64,000 nt of DNA from an uncultured Halobacteriovorax sp. (GCA_913061265.1 CAJXVS010000006.1:186001-250000), one strand, 5' to 3'. Counted from the first letter of the stretch, positions 1 to 10,293 are shown. Program-made: numbers and translations. The notes: generated from the letters alone by a model not told the origin.

Positions 1-422
1 CCTCCTGAATAACAACTGTTTCCATAATTCAATTCGAAACAACTATGCTTGGATAGTAAAAATGAAGCTTTAAGTTCCCCTAGTTCATATAAGGTATCTG
101 AAGCTTGGCTACATGTCTCTCCACGTCTGGTTTCGTTACCGTCAAAGCATTTTTTTGCCATATAGTCCGCACCTTCCTTCTTCTTACCTTCTTTAATTAA
201 TCGAAAACCAACTTTTCCACATTGATTCAAGTCCACTCCATCATTGCATTCACGGAGTTCTCTTAAATGTTTCTCCTCTCTCTCGAGCTTACTTTTCAGT
301 TCCTCAAAGTTTGAGCCTTTTCTGGATGCAATAAGCGATTTAAGATAGAAGTTACTTATAGGATAGATTAAATTTGAACTAAAAATATAAAATTTCGTCT
401 CGCCTTTATAAAGAAACCTTTT
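1..422 (-). pseudogene. Downstream part of an interrupted Sel1-like cysteine-rich gene (runs off left edge)
   Basis: Reading the minus strand from 422 to the window edge gives about 140 sense codons with no stop. They are in exactly the same frame as the two-membrane-segment ORF that ends in TAG at 423-425. The translation has a charged helix, then paired cysteines in a pattern like Sel1/Hcp-type repeats (QCGKVGFRLIKEG, AKKCFDG, ETCSQASDTLYELG). No ATG, GTG or TTG occurs near the beginning of this stretch, so it lacks a start of its own. I read it as the second half of one gene broken by an amber codon. Alternatives are stop-codon readthrough, a sequencing error, or use of an internal start. 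The function is not recognised. The neighbouring 237-residue protein has similar cysteine spacing. Confidence 0.5.
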
Positions 423-638
423 CTAATCATTATTCATACTGGTTGGTAAGACACAAAAAATCAAAATCATATGTTTAGCGAAAAAAAGTACGGCCAGACT
501 AAATGAACATAAAGAAAAAGTTCCAACAATTGACTTCGTTGGCATCTTTTTTAGTAGAAGTATTATAACTGGAATTCCAATTACTAATATCTCAATATGC
601 ATTAAGATATAATCTAAAGTTGTAAAGTGACTATTCAT
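423..638 (-). CDS. Short two-membrane-segment protein, probably the N-terminal part of an interrupted gene
   Basis: This 71-residue ORF contains two long hydrophobic stretches, about residues 10-29 (IEILVIGIPVIILLL) and 37-65, separated by a short basic loop. It ends in TAG at 423-425, and the same frame stays open beyond the stop to the window edge. On its own it would be a tiny inner-membrane protein of unknown function. Joined to the downstream frame it would anchor a cysteine-rich Sel1-like domain. It lies downstream of, and on the same strand as, the secreted proteins at 802-2766. No recognised family. Confidence 0.45.
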   Translation of the reverse strand: MNSHFTTLDYILMHIEILVIGIPVIILLLKKMPTKSIVGTFSLCSFSLAVLFFAKHMILIFCVLPTSMNND

Positions 639-801
639 ATTACCGTTCCAAGCTTTCTTTATTTAGATATTAAACTACGATAATAGACAGGTAAAGTGCA
701 CTCGTTAACTAATCCGGCCTAGCGCCTTATCCTTGCCGGTCAGTACCCCAAGACCAAGAACTAGTTGCGGTAAAGTGAAAAACAAACGGTGGCACCGAGA
801 A

Positions 802-1515
802 TCATTTAAAGTCTTTTTCCAAAAGTTTTATCCCTTTCTCAGAAGCTTCTCTCAGCAAACCTTTTTTTAAATAACCACAACTCTTCAGACTACTTTTTTT
901 ACAGTACTCGTCAAAATTTTTACGAGTCCGTTCGATAGAGTAGGGAAGCCATTCATAGGCTGCAATTTCGCACCAATTAGGTGTAAATTTAAAACAAACT
1001 CTTTCTGTCAGAATTGCTTTATGCCTACCTTTTGCAAAACCTTTTCTTGAGCAAGACTTCCCCTTGGTAAGCTTGCATTTAGCCCAATACAAGTCTATTA
1101 AGTGAGTTTTTACCTGATCGCTATACTTATCGTAACCCAGCTCTATAAAGTTTTTACAAGAGGTAGATAGAGAACTCGAAAAGTTGTCATCAAATGTTAC
1201 TTCTCTGCATGAAGTTCGGAAATACTCTCTAGCTTCAAAAGTGCTTCCATTTCCCTTCTCTTCATAACCCTTATCTACGCAAGATCCGATATTTTTAAAC
1301 TTGTTCGAGCTAACTCCAAGACAATCCTTTCCCTCTGTTTCGTAAAGCCCAAGCAGGCTCCAATTAATTCTTAAGTTTGAAGGAGCAGGTTTTCGATTTT
1401 CATCTTTGTAAATATCGCGATCCGGATATTTCAACCTCTCATTTGTATCACTCACTTGAGAAGCCAATGAAATTGAAGATAAGAGAATTAAACCCAAAGT
1501 GCAAAAAATATTCAT
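802..1515 (-). CDS. Secreted cysteine-rich Sel1-like protein
   Basis: 237 residues with a clear signal peptide (LGLILLSSISLASQ, about residues 7-20). An SD-like GGAGAGG lies just before the ATG. The mature part holds about a dozen cysteines in spaced pairs. Segments such as CVDKGYEEKGNGSTFEAR resemble degenerate Sel1/TPR-like helix pairs held by disulfides, as in Hcp proteins. I infer a periplasmic or exported helical repeat protein that binds a partner. No enzyme motif is visible. It is the third gene of a same-strand run that begins with the giant PKD lipoprotein, after a 168-base gap with no obvious terminator. Assignment to the Sel1 superfamily is tentative. Confidence 0.6.
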   Translation of the reverse strand: MNIFCTLGLILLSSISLASQVSDTNERLKYPDRDIYKDENRKPAPSNLRINWSLLGLYETEGKDCLGVSSNKFKNIGSCVDKGYEEKGNGSTFEAREYFRTSCREVTFDDNFSSSLSTSCKNFIELGYDKYSDQVKTHLIDLYWAKCKLTKGKSCSRKGFAKGRHKAILTERVCFKFTPNWCEIAAYEWLPYSIERTRKNFDEYCKKSSLKSCGYLKKGLLREASEKGIKLLEKDFK

Positions 1516-1683
1516 ATACTGCCTCTCCAGCCAAAGGTGCCATGCTCTTTTGGCGATAATTTTGAATAAGTTTTGAGCAGTACTAACCCAAAAAAAAATT
1601 ACTTAATTAAACACTAAAGAGATTTCTTTTTTTTTAGTTTTGAGGTTTTATTTGGACAAGCCTGCTGGCACAATATCCATCTA

Positions 1684-2766
1684 TCATTTAGGAAGTGGGT
1701 AATACTTCTTAGTTACACCCTTTTCCGCACAGTCTTGCTTGCTATTACAATCCCTCAGAAAGGGGTTCTTCTGAACCTTCGACCTTTCCAGCTCCTCTTG
1801 AGAAAGGTCTCTAAAGCTTCCATTTTTATTAACTATTATACTATGAGGTGCATCTATAGGGTAATATAGCGATACCAACTTCCATTCTTTTTTCCTAAGT
1901 CTAAAACTAAACCTTCCTCCCTTGCCTCGAGTACTACGATGAGAAAAGTAATCCGTCAAAGTTATTAGCTGGGCATATTTTTCGTCATACTCCCCCATAA
2001 TCCAGGCGGTTTTATAATCACAAACTCTAAGCAATTCTTCTTTAAATATTTTATTAATTTTCTTACCTTTTTGAATAATATTATTTTTGAGCAGGGAATG
2101 TTTTGTCTTTTCTTTTCTTAAATAGCTAAGCAGAGCATCTGGCTCCGTACTACTGATAACTTTACATAACTCTTTTATCTTTAAATCTAGCTTTTCGAAG
2201 TCAGAAACAGACTCTTTTAAATGCTCATAAGTAGGTAGGTAATGATTGTCATTAACCCCTGGAAGATCCTTCGTTCTTATATAAACATGCCCTTCAGATG
2301 ATAAAATCTTTATATAATCGTCGCCCCACTCGTCTGCGAGAAAAAAGTACTGTATTGCATCACCTGTTTTTTTTGCCGTCGAACTATAGAAACTAAAGCC
2401 TAAACAACCTGCCCCACCATAAAGACTGTCCCGATCTTCATATAACTTCCGGTTTGCATTTCTAAAAAATTCTTTGTCATATAAGTAGTTCTCAATTCGA
2501 GAGCATATTTTTTTGTTATTTATAAAAACACCCTTCTCGCTTACTTCACCAATAGAAGTCTCAAGAGCGCTAGATTTATAAATTTTAAATTTGAATAAAA
2601 ATTTTATTTTTTTTAAGACTTGAACTTCATCTTCATATAGAACCTTAATTAAGGTTTTTGTCGGATGCCTGTTAGCGTAACGATAAAATCGATGTCCAAC
2701 ATATGGGTCAATACACCACCCTGAACCAGTGCAGAGCAATAAAAACATTGTTATAATTTTTTTCAT
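1684..2766 (-). CDS. Secreted protein of unknown function
   Basis: About 360 residues. I place the start at the second ATG (2766), because from there the protein begins MKKIITMFLLLCTGSGWC, a normal export signal. The upstream ATG at 2778 would only add MELD. The mature protein is mixed and charged (YDKEFFRNANRKLYEDRD, KEEKTKHSLL-like helical segments) with a few cysteines and no motif I recognise. Its start lies about 40 bases downstream of the stop of the 2200-residue PKD lipoprotein, so the two are probably cotranscribed. It may be a partner or processing factor for that lipoprotein, but that is only inference from position. Confidence 0.6.
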   Translation of the reverse strand: MKKIITMFLLLCTGSGWCIDPYVGHRFYRYANRHPTKTLIKVLYEDEVQVLKKIKFLFKFKIYKSSALETSIGEVSEKGVFINNKKICSRIENYLYDKEFFRNANRKLYEDRDSLYGGAGCLGFSFYSSTAKKTGDAIQYFFLADEWGDDYIKILSSEGHVYIRTKDLPGVNDNHYLPTYEHLKESVSDFEKLDLKIKELCKVISSTEPDALLSYLRKEKTKHSLLKNNIIQKGKKINKIFKEELLRVCDYKTAWIMGEYDEKYAQLITLTDYFSHRSTRGKGGRFSFRLRKKEWKLVSLYYPIDAPHSIIVNKNGSFRDLSQEELERSKVQKNPFLRDCNSKQDCAEKGVTKKYYPLPK

Positions 2767-2805
2767 GTCCAATTCCATTTTAACTTGTTTCTCAGATGAG
2801 AGAAG

Positions 2806-5800
2806 TTAATTGTATCCGCCATTTGGGTTTTCACAAAGCTGCTTCTTTGTTACTTTACCGTCAAAGTCAATTACTTTGATCCAAATTGAATTCATCCAAT
2901 TTGATTCCAGAGGAGCGCCTTCTACAGAGATAGAAATATCCTGACAAATTGTTCCAGAGTAACCACAACCCAAAAAGTCTGAGCGAGAATAATTTCCTCC
3001 AGTAATATTTTTTATTAAAGAAAATTTAGTGAATGGAGTCCCCTCCACTTCATCACAGGCAACAACATTTTCTGTATTAGGCATCGAGAAGATATCTCTA
3101 ATTACTACTCCTTGCCTATAGGTAATCTCCCTTCCCCACCAGTCGGTAATTACAGCTTTTGCAGAGGGTGCATTATAACTACTCCATGTAAAAGAGTTCC
3201 CTTGTCCAGAGTAACTTCCACCTACCCACTCAACACTAACTATATCTCCAGCAGTGATTGCAATTGGGGTATCACTCTTTTCACTAAAAGGTAGTACTAT
3301 TTTAGAAAAATCAAGCTCTGTTGAGAAAGTTAGATATTGATTAAGTTCCGTTCTATCTATAACTAAAGGTTCCACTGCTTCTACTTCGACATTTTCAGGA
3401 ATCACAGAAAAAGATACGGCCGTCTCAGACCAGCTCATTTTATCCCCAGCGTCCACGCCTGCTAACAGTTTAAAGTTGAAATTCTTATCCTCTAATGCTT
3501 CTCCAAATTTAAATATTTTACTCGGATGAAAAACTATTTTCAAGCCTTCTCCTTGTCCTGAAAAAGAAAACTCTTCCGATTTTGGTGTAGTCAAATCAAC
3601 GTATAAATCAATCCCCTCGACTGACCTATCTTGATCTACGACTGCTAGTTCTAGCTTATCTATTCCTTGCGGTAATCCTTCTACTGTATACTCATTCTTT
3701 TCAGCTACTTTACTTAACGTTACATTATCGATTGAAATAGAATCAGGACAATAATCACTAGTTGGAATAGACCCGTTAACAGTTTTCTTCATCTCAAGAT
3801 GAAAATGGTCTCCATGCTTGTTGTCTAAAGTAATGTTATCAATTAACTTTGAACAATTGTTTAGTATTGTAGTTTTTGAATAGCTAGAAAAGTCACTTCC
3901 ATAATCAGATTCGTCATAATTGATTAGCAATCTTGAGTGTTTTCCGCTGATGGAGTTTAAAAGATTGCCAATATTAGATGCATCCCAAATCGATTCGACA
4001 AGCCTCCCATCTCTCCCCCTCCTCAATGAGGTGAGATCGCCTAATTCACTAGAGTGTTCGAATCTTAGATCAAGGGACAAGCCATCGTTATGTTCCTCAT
4101 GTTCGAAGCCGTTATTACTAACACCAGAAGCTGAAGCATCATCTATCTTGATATTGTGTATTACACCGCCATAGCTTCCCTTAAACGAGACTATTGAGGA
4201 AGCAAGATTAAAGTGACTTTTTGCTACCCAATCGTCACCACCATCTTTGTTATCTTTAGGTGCTCTAGCTCCATAACGAGTTTCGTAAGTCCAACTACTT
4301 CCCTCAAATAGGTTGCTGGCCCTTCCACCAACCTTTCCTGTTCCTGATAAGCTTTTCTTAACTATAAGTGTTCTTGGTAAGCACTTGTGCCCAACTATAT
4401 TTAAAGTACTATCAAAGGCTAAAAGACAAGGCTTTACCTTATTATCATAAAAGCTCAATACCGATTCATTAAAACGAACATTTTTAATTTGAGAATTAGA
4501 CACCTTGGTACCAACGCAGGTTTCAGGACTCCCTACATGATCCTCACCACATAAGAATAGATGAACTTGGACATCTTCACCTAATTTTGATTTTAGATTA
4601 TACCTCGCTGTAATGTCATAAACATTTATAGAGTCTCCTCCTAGTAAAACCTGGTTCCCGTAAAGAGTTGGAAAGGGTCTCTCGATTATAGATTTCAAAC
4701 TATCTCCTACTCCGTGACCTTGACCATCTTTTAGATCGAAGCCCGATAAAAGAACCTGAGACTTTTTTATCCCCTTAAAAGTTAGACTATTGGAGCCTAA
4801 GTTTCCTGACGCAACAGCTTTTGGGAATAAATTATTAAAAAAGTTATCCAAGTATTTAATCCCAGTCGTTAAAGGCTGAGTTTCATGAAATTTTCCAATC
4901 ATTTCAATTTCTAAGTTTTGACTTTCATCAACTTCTCCAAGCGAAAAAGACATTAAAAAATTCGATACATTTCCTGTCCCGCTATCTAAGTTGTCAGGTG
5001 TGTAAATATTTATAGAACTTTCGCCTGTTACGACATTTCTAACTCTAAAAATAGAATAATCCCTTTTATCGATGCCAATAAATCGAAAGGGAAGTTCGAG
5101 AAACCCAGTTTCGCTAGATCTAGAGCCAATCAAGGACCTAATGTGTATATACCCATTTGGATCTGGGCTTAACTTAAGTGAACTACCTTCACTTTCTTGA
5201 TATAAGTTTCCATATATCTTGTTAACTTCCTCAGCCTCTCCCTTCAAAACACTCCAGCCAGAATAGCCATAAGAGAAGTCGTGATTATCCAAATTCACGG
5301 GTTCGACTATATTTCCGAATACAACCTCTAAGGAAATCTCATCTTTTTGAAGCAGGTTCATTTTTGAAAAATCTCCCGTCTTACTTAATAAAACAGAATC
5401 AAGGCTTGGAAGGTTTCTAATAATAAAGTTATCCAAATTGATTTCGAAGCTATGAATTTTTTCTTTTTCCGAAATTAGATAAACATCTACATTTTTAAGT
5501 GTATCTGGAGAACCATTGAATTCAATACTTACATCTTTATCGCCAGCGATAAATGAGATTTTTTCAGATAGCTTTTTTCCTAACTCATCAATAAAGGTCA
5601 AATTTATTGTGTTTTTTCCGTTTTCAAATCCACCCCGTATCACAACTTTATCTTCAAAAACCTCATAGTCCGTGTATCTACTAACTTCTCCGAGACTAAA
5701 CTCAAGCGGCTCCCCGTCTTCTTTAAACCCTACAGTTGCATCTACAAAATTAATCGTTATCTCTTCATCAATATTATAAAATGGTGAATTTACCCCTTCA

Positions 5801-8800
5801 GCGAGAGATGCTTTACCTTTTGAAGGGAGGTTTTCAAGTGGGATTTGTGCTAGGCTAAAGGGAATAGAGAAATCCTCTATTAGTTGTCCGCCAAATGCAT
5901 TGACTACCAGCTTAACGACTAGATCACTTTCTTCCTGATAATCAAGAAGTAAAGTCTCTGCCCCACCTTTACTAACTCCATCAACAAACCATTCATAAGA
6001 ATCGTAGAGCCCTTTTTCAATATTAATATTTGCAACACAGGAACCTTTAAAGTTATCGTATTGCTCACAACTTATATTAGCCCCAAGGTCTGGAACTCTA
6101 GGATTTATATCTTTGTAGATTGTACTAATCCCACCATAAAGGTCTACAACCCTTAGTTCGATTCTCTCTGTTATAAGATCAAAATCAATAACAAGATTTT
6201 GAGTGGTTCCAACTATCTCTCCGGATTTTCTCCATTCATAAGACAATTCACCTCCGTCTGGATCATATGAGTTTGATTCGCAATTAGCTCTCAATGCCAC
6301 CACTTGATCAGCACTACAATCGAAGTCGGCAACTGGAGCTTGGTTCTCTTGAGCAGTGACTGTTACTTCTTTTGTATCTGACAACCCATCATTATCAACT
6401 ATTATTAAACTTATTAACTTAGGTCCCCCCTCAGAATAAGCGTGACTTATCACTTCCTCACTTAACACTGCTCCGTCTCCCATATCAAATGAGTAACTTA
6501 TAATATTTCCATCGGAGTCAAAAGAGTTAGATGCACTACAGCTAACTTCTAAAAAATTTGTACTACACATAAGTACTGCGACAGGTGGAGATCTTGTATC
6601 ATTCAAATCTAATGTAATACTTGTATGATCTCTAAGTTCAGATTCGTCACTAACCTCCAGCTCAACTCTCTTAGAACCAAATGATGAAAAGGTAATATCA
6701 ACACTACTAGAACTTCCATTTTGTTGCTGTCCCTCAAATGAGAATATATAGTCTGTAATTCCTTGATCATCTGAGGAGCCAGAACCATCACAACTAACTG
6801 TATAAAGACCAGTTCTATTACATGTTAGAAGGGCTACTGGTGCTTCATTAACCTCTTCCTCCAAAAAAACAAACCCCTGCAAAGAACTCTCAGCCCCTTC
6901 ATTATCCATCACATTAAGAAGAATACTCTTCATCCCACCTTCAGAAAAAGTATGCTCAAAACTACTTCCAAGCCCGTTCTGCTCACCTTCACTATAACTA
7001 AAAGTATAATTAGTAATAAAACCATCTTCATCAAAAGAACCACTAGCATCACAACTAACAGTAAAGCCGCCTGGACTAAAACAATTTAGGTCAGCAACCG
7101 GAGCAATATTATCAGGAGTCAGATCTTCTTGAACATTAACAACTTCAGTATAAGTCTCTTCGTCCCCACGAAAAGTAATCGCCTTAATAGTCACCGTATA
7201 CGATCCATCCTCAGCATAATCATGATAAAAATCAAAAGGACCCCAAAAGCCATCAAAAGAATCTTGACTCTCAATCGGAGATCCATCTCCCCAATCAATA
7301 GAAAACCCAGTAAGTTGATTTAACTTATCCGCTCCGCCGCCACTACAGTAATAGCTCTTGTAATTATCTTCATCAATTTCACAAGGAAACTCAGTTATAA
7401 AAAAGCTTGTATCAAATCCAACAACAGGAATTCTCATGGTCTCTGAGGCGCTTTCTCCAGCACTATCGACAACACTAAGCTTTACCTTATAAACACCAAC
7501 GTCATAAATATGGGTCGCCTCTTCACCAAAGCCCATTGTTCCGTCGCCAAAGTCCCAGATATAACTTTCGATATCTCCATTTGGTGAACCAGAAAAGGAT
7601 GCCGTAAAGACTGCATTTTGAGCAAATTCTTCGTAACCAAAGTCAAAGTAGGCCACAGGTTTTAGAATCTCTCCGGCGCTGGCCTCAACATCAATTAGTT
7701 CTTCGTGACTTGCAAAGTTTCCTTCATCATCTTTTAGAGTTACTTTTACTAAGTATGGCCCTGGACTTCCGTAGGTATGAGTTTTATATAAATCCGTGAC
7801 CGTATCACTGCTTCCATCTCCCCAGTTAATCTCAATTTCAAAATCAAAATCGTAAAAGAGAATATTTCCAGGAAAGAATGATTTAAGAGCGCTTAGAAAG
7901 ATTGTATTCTCTGCCGACATATCTGTATCAAAATTAACAATCGGAATCATCTGATTACTATTAAAGTCTATATCATGAGTAAAACTGTCACTATTTCCAA
8001 ACTCATCTTCAACATCTAATTTTATCTGATAAGTGCCAGGAGCTAGTTCATCAAAGCTTGTTTTGGTATTAATATCAAAATGAGCGAGCTCTTTTTCTAA
8101 GCTGCCGCCAACGATACTGTAACGAGCTTCTGTGATTTGATTCTCTGATCGTCCAAAGAAATAAGTTTCAAGTCCACCTTCATCGTTAAAGGCATATTTA
8201 AAGTAGGCCTCTACGTCTGTGTTCTCCTCACCTGTTACTGTGATCTTTCTAGAGCGGTAATCAATAAGGCCGCTAGTATCAGTTACTTTTAATCTAACTT
8301 TATAAACACCAGGCTCTGTGAAGGTATAACTGCTGGTTGACTCAGTTGATGTAATCGTTTCGATATTACCAAGCTTCCACTCATAACTAACAATAGCGTC
8401 GTTATCAGTGCTTCTTGAAGCGTCTAGGTTGACTGTATAAGGAGCTTCACCAGATCGCTGCGCTTTAGGTAATCTAAAGTTTGCTGTAGGATGATCTCCA
8501 CTAAAGCAATTTCCTTCTTTTAATGGAGCATTGAAAACGGCCGTCTTACCAATATGACAAGCGGGTCCGTTTAATTCAACTCTATTAGCGTTTACAGTAA
8601 TTCCGCCGCTGACTTTTGTTTTTGATAAGGAGTTAATTATAAGTTCTGAAGCGTTGACAGTAGTTCCCTTCCAAATCGTAGCAAACTCAGGATTATCCGC
8701 ATCATCATCTGGCCCTTCTCCAATAATGGAAACGGTTCCACTAACGTTATAGATTGAATCGCGACCAAGAGTGGCCTTTCTTTTTGCCTCTAAAAAGATA

Positions 8801-9408
8801 TTGTTCGCCGTAACAGTGGATGAATGCCTGATATGAACTCTAGCATCGTCCCCTGTTCCAAAAGACTTCATGTTGATGTCATGAGCTGTAATATTCGCTG
8901 TGTTTTGAATCACGCATTTATGCTGACCCATCATGTTTAGATTTTTGGTATTAATGGTAGATCCATCATCAATGATGACGTTTCCTTCGTACGAAGCAAA
9001 AGTCGTGTTTCCATTAAGCGCTGAGAAGTTCATCCCTCTGGCCTTTACTGCCCCTTTAGCGACAAGACAACTTGATCCGGTCGTTGAAGTTAAAGAAGCA
9101 TTATCTCTAACTGTAATTGAACAAGGTGAGGTTATCTGAACAGATTCAGTAACGTAGTCAAAATCAATCTTTAGGTGTTTTACAAATCCGTTTTTAAGGC
9201 CGTAGTTAGAAAGATAGGTCGTTAACTCCTCTTCGTTAGAAGCAACAAAGCGTCCCTTACAGGTATAGCCGTCAAATGAAGGTGGAATCTCGCAGCCCTG
9301 ATCAACTAGGTTACTTGTGATTTCATCCTTTTCTTGCTCGGTTGGCTGACAGGATAAAAGAAGAGTTAAAACTAAAGTGTAAGTTATCCGACTGACTGCT
9401 TTTCGCAT
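2806..9408 (-). CDS. Giant PKD-repeat surface lipoprotein
   Basis: 2200 residues beginning with a lipoprotein signal (LVLTLLLSCQ, lipobox LLSC near residue 20). Residues about 60-300 are rich in short N/T/S beta strands, like a right-handed beta-helix. From about 310 to 1200 come at least eight PKD-like immunoglobulin domains. Their signature turns are visible: YEWKLG (~343), INWGDGS (~528), YIWDFGDGT (~623), IDWGDGS (~708), SFDEDG (~793), SDDQG (~883), YSFDMGDG (~970) and YEWRKSG (~1052). The remaining ~1000 residues are beta-rich with no domain I can name. PKD arrays usually serve as stalks or ligand-binding modules on cell surfaces. I infer an outer-membrane-anchored adhesin-like protein. 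It is the first gene of a minus-strand run. No protease or glycosidase motif was seen. Confidence 0.8.
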   Translation of the reverse strand: MRKAVSRITYTLVLTLLLSCQPTEQEKDEITSNLVDQGCEIPPSFDGYTCKGRFVASNEEELTTYLSNYGLKNGFVKHLKIDFDYVTESVQITSPCSITVRDNASLTSTTGSSCLVAKGAVKARGMNFSALNGNTTFASYEGNVIIDDGSTINTKNLNMMGQHKCVIQNTANITAHDINMKSFGTGDDARVHIRHSSTVTANNIFLEAKRKATLGRDSIYNVSGTVSIIGEGPDDDADNPEFATIWKGTTVNASELIINSLSKTKVSGGITVNANRVELNGPACHIGKTAVFNAPLKEGNCFSGDHPTANFRLPKAQRSGEAPYTVNLDASRSTDNDAIVSYEWKLGNIETITSTESTSSYTFTEPGVYKVRLKVTDTSGLIDYRSRKITVTGEENTDVEAYFKYAFNDEGGLETYFFGRSENQITEARYSIVGGSLEKELAHFDINTKTSFDELAPGTYQIKLDVEDEFGNSDSFTHDIDFNSNQMIPIVNFDTDMSAENTIFLSALKSFFPGNILFYDFDFEIEINWGDGSSDTVTDLYKTHTYGSPGPYLVKVTLKDDEGNFASHEELIDVEASAGEILKPVAYFDFGYEEFAQNAVFTASFSGSPNGDIESYIWDFGDGTMGFGEEATHIYDVGVYKVKLSVVDSAGESASETMRIPVVGFDTSFFITEFPCEIDEDNYKSYYCSGGGADKLNQLTGFSIDWGDGSPIESQDSFDGFWGPFDFYHDYAEDGSYTVTIKAITFRGDEETYTEVVNVQEDLTPDNIAPVADLNCFSPGGFTVSCDASGSFDEDGFITNYTFSYSEGEQNGLGSSFEHTFSEGGMKSILLNVMDNEGAESSLQGFVFLEEEVNEAPVALLTCNRTGLYTVSCDGSGSSDDQGITDYIFSFEGQQQNGSSSSVDITFSSFGSKRVELEVSDESELRDHTSITLDLNDTRSPPVAVLMCSTNFLEVSCSASNSFDSDGNIISYSFDMGDGAVLSEEVISHAYSEGGPKLISLIIVDNDGLSDTKEVTVTAQENQAPVADFDCSADQVVALRANCESNSYDPDGGELSYEWRKSGEIVGTTQNLVIDFDLITERIELRVVDLYGGISTIYKDINPRVPDLGANISCEQYDNFKGSCVANINIEKGLYDSYEWFVDGVSKGGAETLLLDYQEESDLVVKLVVNAFGGQLIEDFSIPFSLAQIPLENLPSKGKASLAEGVNSPFYNIDEEITINFVDATVGFKEDGEPLEFSLGEVSRYTDYEVFEDKVVIRGGFENGKNTINLTFIDELGKKLSEKISFIAGDKDVSIEFNGSPDTLKNVDVYLISEKEKIHSFEINLDNFIIRNLPSLDSVLLSKTGDFSKMNLLQKDEISLEVVFGNIVEPVNLDNHDFSYGYSGWSVLKGEAEEVNKIYGNLYQESEGSSLKLSPDPNGYIHIRSLIGSRSSETGFLELPFRFIGIDKRDYSIFRVRNVVTGESSINIYTPDNLDSGTGNVSNFLMSFSLGEVDESQNLEIEMIGKFHETQPLTTGIKYLDNFFNNLFPKAVASGNLGSNSLTFKGIKKSQVLLSGFDLKDGQGHGVGDSLKSIIERPFPTLYGNQVLLGGDSINVYDITARYNLKSKLGEDVQVHLFLCGEDHVGSPETCVGTKVSNSQIKNVRFNESVLSFYDNKVKPCLLAFDSTLNIVGHKCLPRTLIVKKSLSGTGKVGGRASNLFEGSSWTYETRYGARAPKDNKDGGDDWVAKSHFNLASSIVSFKGSYGGVIHNIKIDDASASGVSNNGFEHEEHNDGLSLDLRFEHSSELGDLTSLRRGRDGRLVESIWDASNIGNLLNSISGKHSRLLINYDESDYGSDFSSYSKTTILNNCSKLIDNITLDNKHGDHFHLEMKKTVNGSIPTSDYCPDSISIDNVTLSKVAEKNEYTVEGLPQGIDKLELAVVDQDRSVEGIDLYVDLTTPKSEEFSFSGQGEGLKIVFHPSKIFKFGEALEDKNFNFKLLAGVDAGDKMSWSETAVSFSVIPENVEVEAVEPLVIDRTELNQYLTFSTELDFSKIVLPFSEKSDTPIAITAGDIVSVEWVGGSYSGQGNSFTWSSYNAPSAKAVITDWWGREITYRQGVVIRDIFSMPNTENVVACDEVEGTPFTKFSLIKNITGGNYSRSDFLGCGYSGTICQDISISVEGAPLESNWMNSIWIKVIDFDGKVTKKQLCENPNGGYN

Positions 9409-9709
9409 ACGTGCCTCATTAGAAATTTATTTACCGAATTCCTAAGTATTATCGTCGGTTATGCAAAAATACATGAGCCCTTTCTTTTTTGATTATAAGT
9501 TACTGAATATACTAGATTTATTTTTAAGGGGGCTCAAATATACGAAGCTTAGGCAAGCCTTTGATTTATAAATGATCTCAATTTATCTGCTTTAAATCAG
9601 TCTTTTTAGGCCTAGATCTTAGGCAGTTTTTAAGAAAAATGTATCCTTTCACGGAGCTTCTTACTGTCACAAAACCCCCTCTCCCTTACACTAATAGCCA
9701 GAGGTAATT
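9409..9709. other. Intergenic region between divergent genes
   Basis: About 300 bases separate the divergent PKD lipoprotein and msrA genes. The sequence is AT-rich with no open frame of note. It presumably contains both promoters, but I see no pair of -35/-10 boxes good enough to mark. An AGAGG Shine-Dalgarno lies just before the msrA ATG. A TGAGCCC/GGGCTCA inverted repeat (about 9472 and 9530) has too long a loop to mean much. Confidence 0.5.
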
Positions 9710-10291
9710 ATGAATCTAAAAGAACTAAGCTTTCTCACTCTCCTACTGCTTATGAGTAGCAATGCTTTTGCCGCTAAGGCCTACTTTGCGGGAGGCTGTT
9801 TCTGGTGCATGGAATCTGACTTTGAGAAGATCAAAGGCGTCAGTGAGGCGATCTCTGGCTTTACGGGAGGGACTATCAAAGACCCTACATATAGAGGTGA
9901 TCATTCAGGTCATTATGAAGCGGTCGAAGTTATCTATGATCCAAAAGTAGTATCCTATAAAGAGCTTCTGGATCATTTTTGGAAGAGCATCGATCCCTTT
10001 GATGCTAGAGGGCAGTTTTGTGATAAAGGCCATGCTTATCTAAGCGCACTTTTTCCTTCGACTCCTGAAGAGATCAAGCTTGCCCATGAATCTCGATTAA
10101 AAATTGTGGCGAAGTTTCCTAAGAAAAAAGTTATCACGCCTATTTTGAAGGCCTCAGTTTTTTATCCCATTAAAGGCAAGGAGATTCATCATCAGGATTA
10201 TTATAAGAAAAGTCCCCTGCGCTATAAGGCCTACCGCTGGAATTGTGGCCGCGATAGCCGCCTTGAAGAAATTTGGGGCAAGAAGAAGTAG
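9710..10291 (+). CDS. msrA: Peptide methionine sulfoxide reductase MsrA, exported form
   Basis: 193 residues. MsrA reduces the S-epimer of methionine sulfoxide in proteins. The family signature GCFWC is present at residues 29-33, with catalytic Cys30, followed by GHYEAVEV and DPFDARGQFCDKG, all typical of MsrA. A signal peptide (LSFLTLLLLMSSNAFA) precedes the domain, so this copy should act in the periplasm, repairing oxidised envelope proteins. No MsrB domain is fused. The start ATG has an AGAGG ribosome site. It is a single gene, convergent with the potassium channel gene, whose stop is only two bases away. The assignment is firm; the periplasmic location is inferred from the signal peptide. 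Confidence 0.93.
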   Translation: MNLKELSFLTLLLLMSSNAFAAKAYFAGGCFWCMESDFEKIKGVSEAISGFTGGTIKDPTYRGDHSGHYEAVEVIYDPKVVSYKELLDHFWKSIDPFDARGQFCDKGHAYLSALFPSTPEEIKLAHESRLKIVAKFPKKKVITPILKASVFYPIKGKEIHHQDYYKKSPLRYKAYRWNCGRDSRLEEIWGKKK

Positions 10292-10293
10292 GT

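Noticed and set aside
640..801. GC-richer intergenic stretch containing GGTGGCACCGAG, which resembles the end of a tracrRNA
   Set aside because: No repeat array, no cas gene and no matching anti-repeat; a short chance match.
9472..9540. TGAGCCC ... GGGCTCA inverted repeat
   Set aside because: Loop of about 60 bases and only seven paired bases; no support as terminator or operator.
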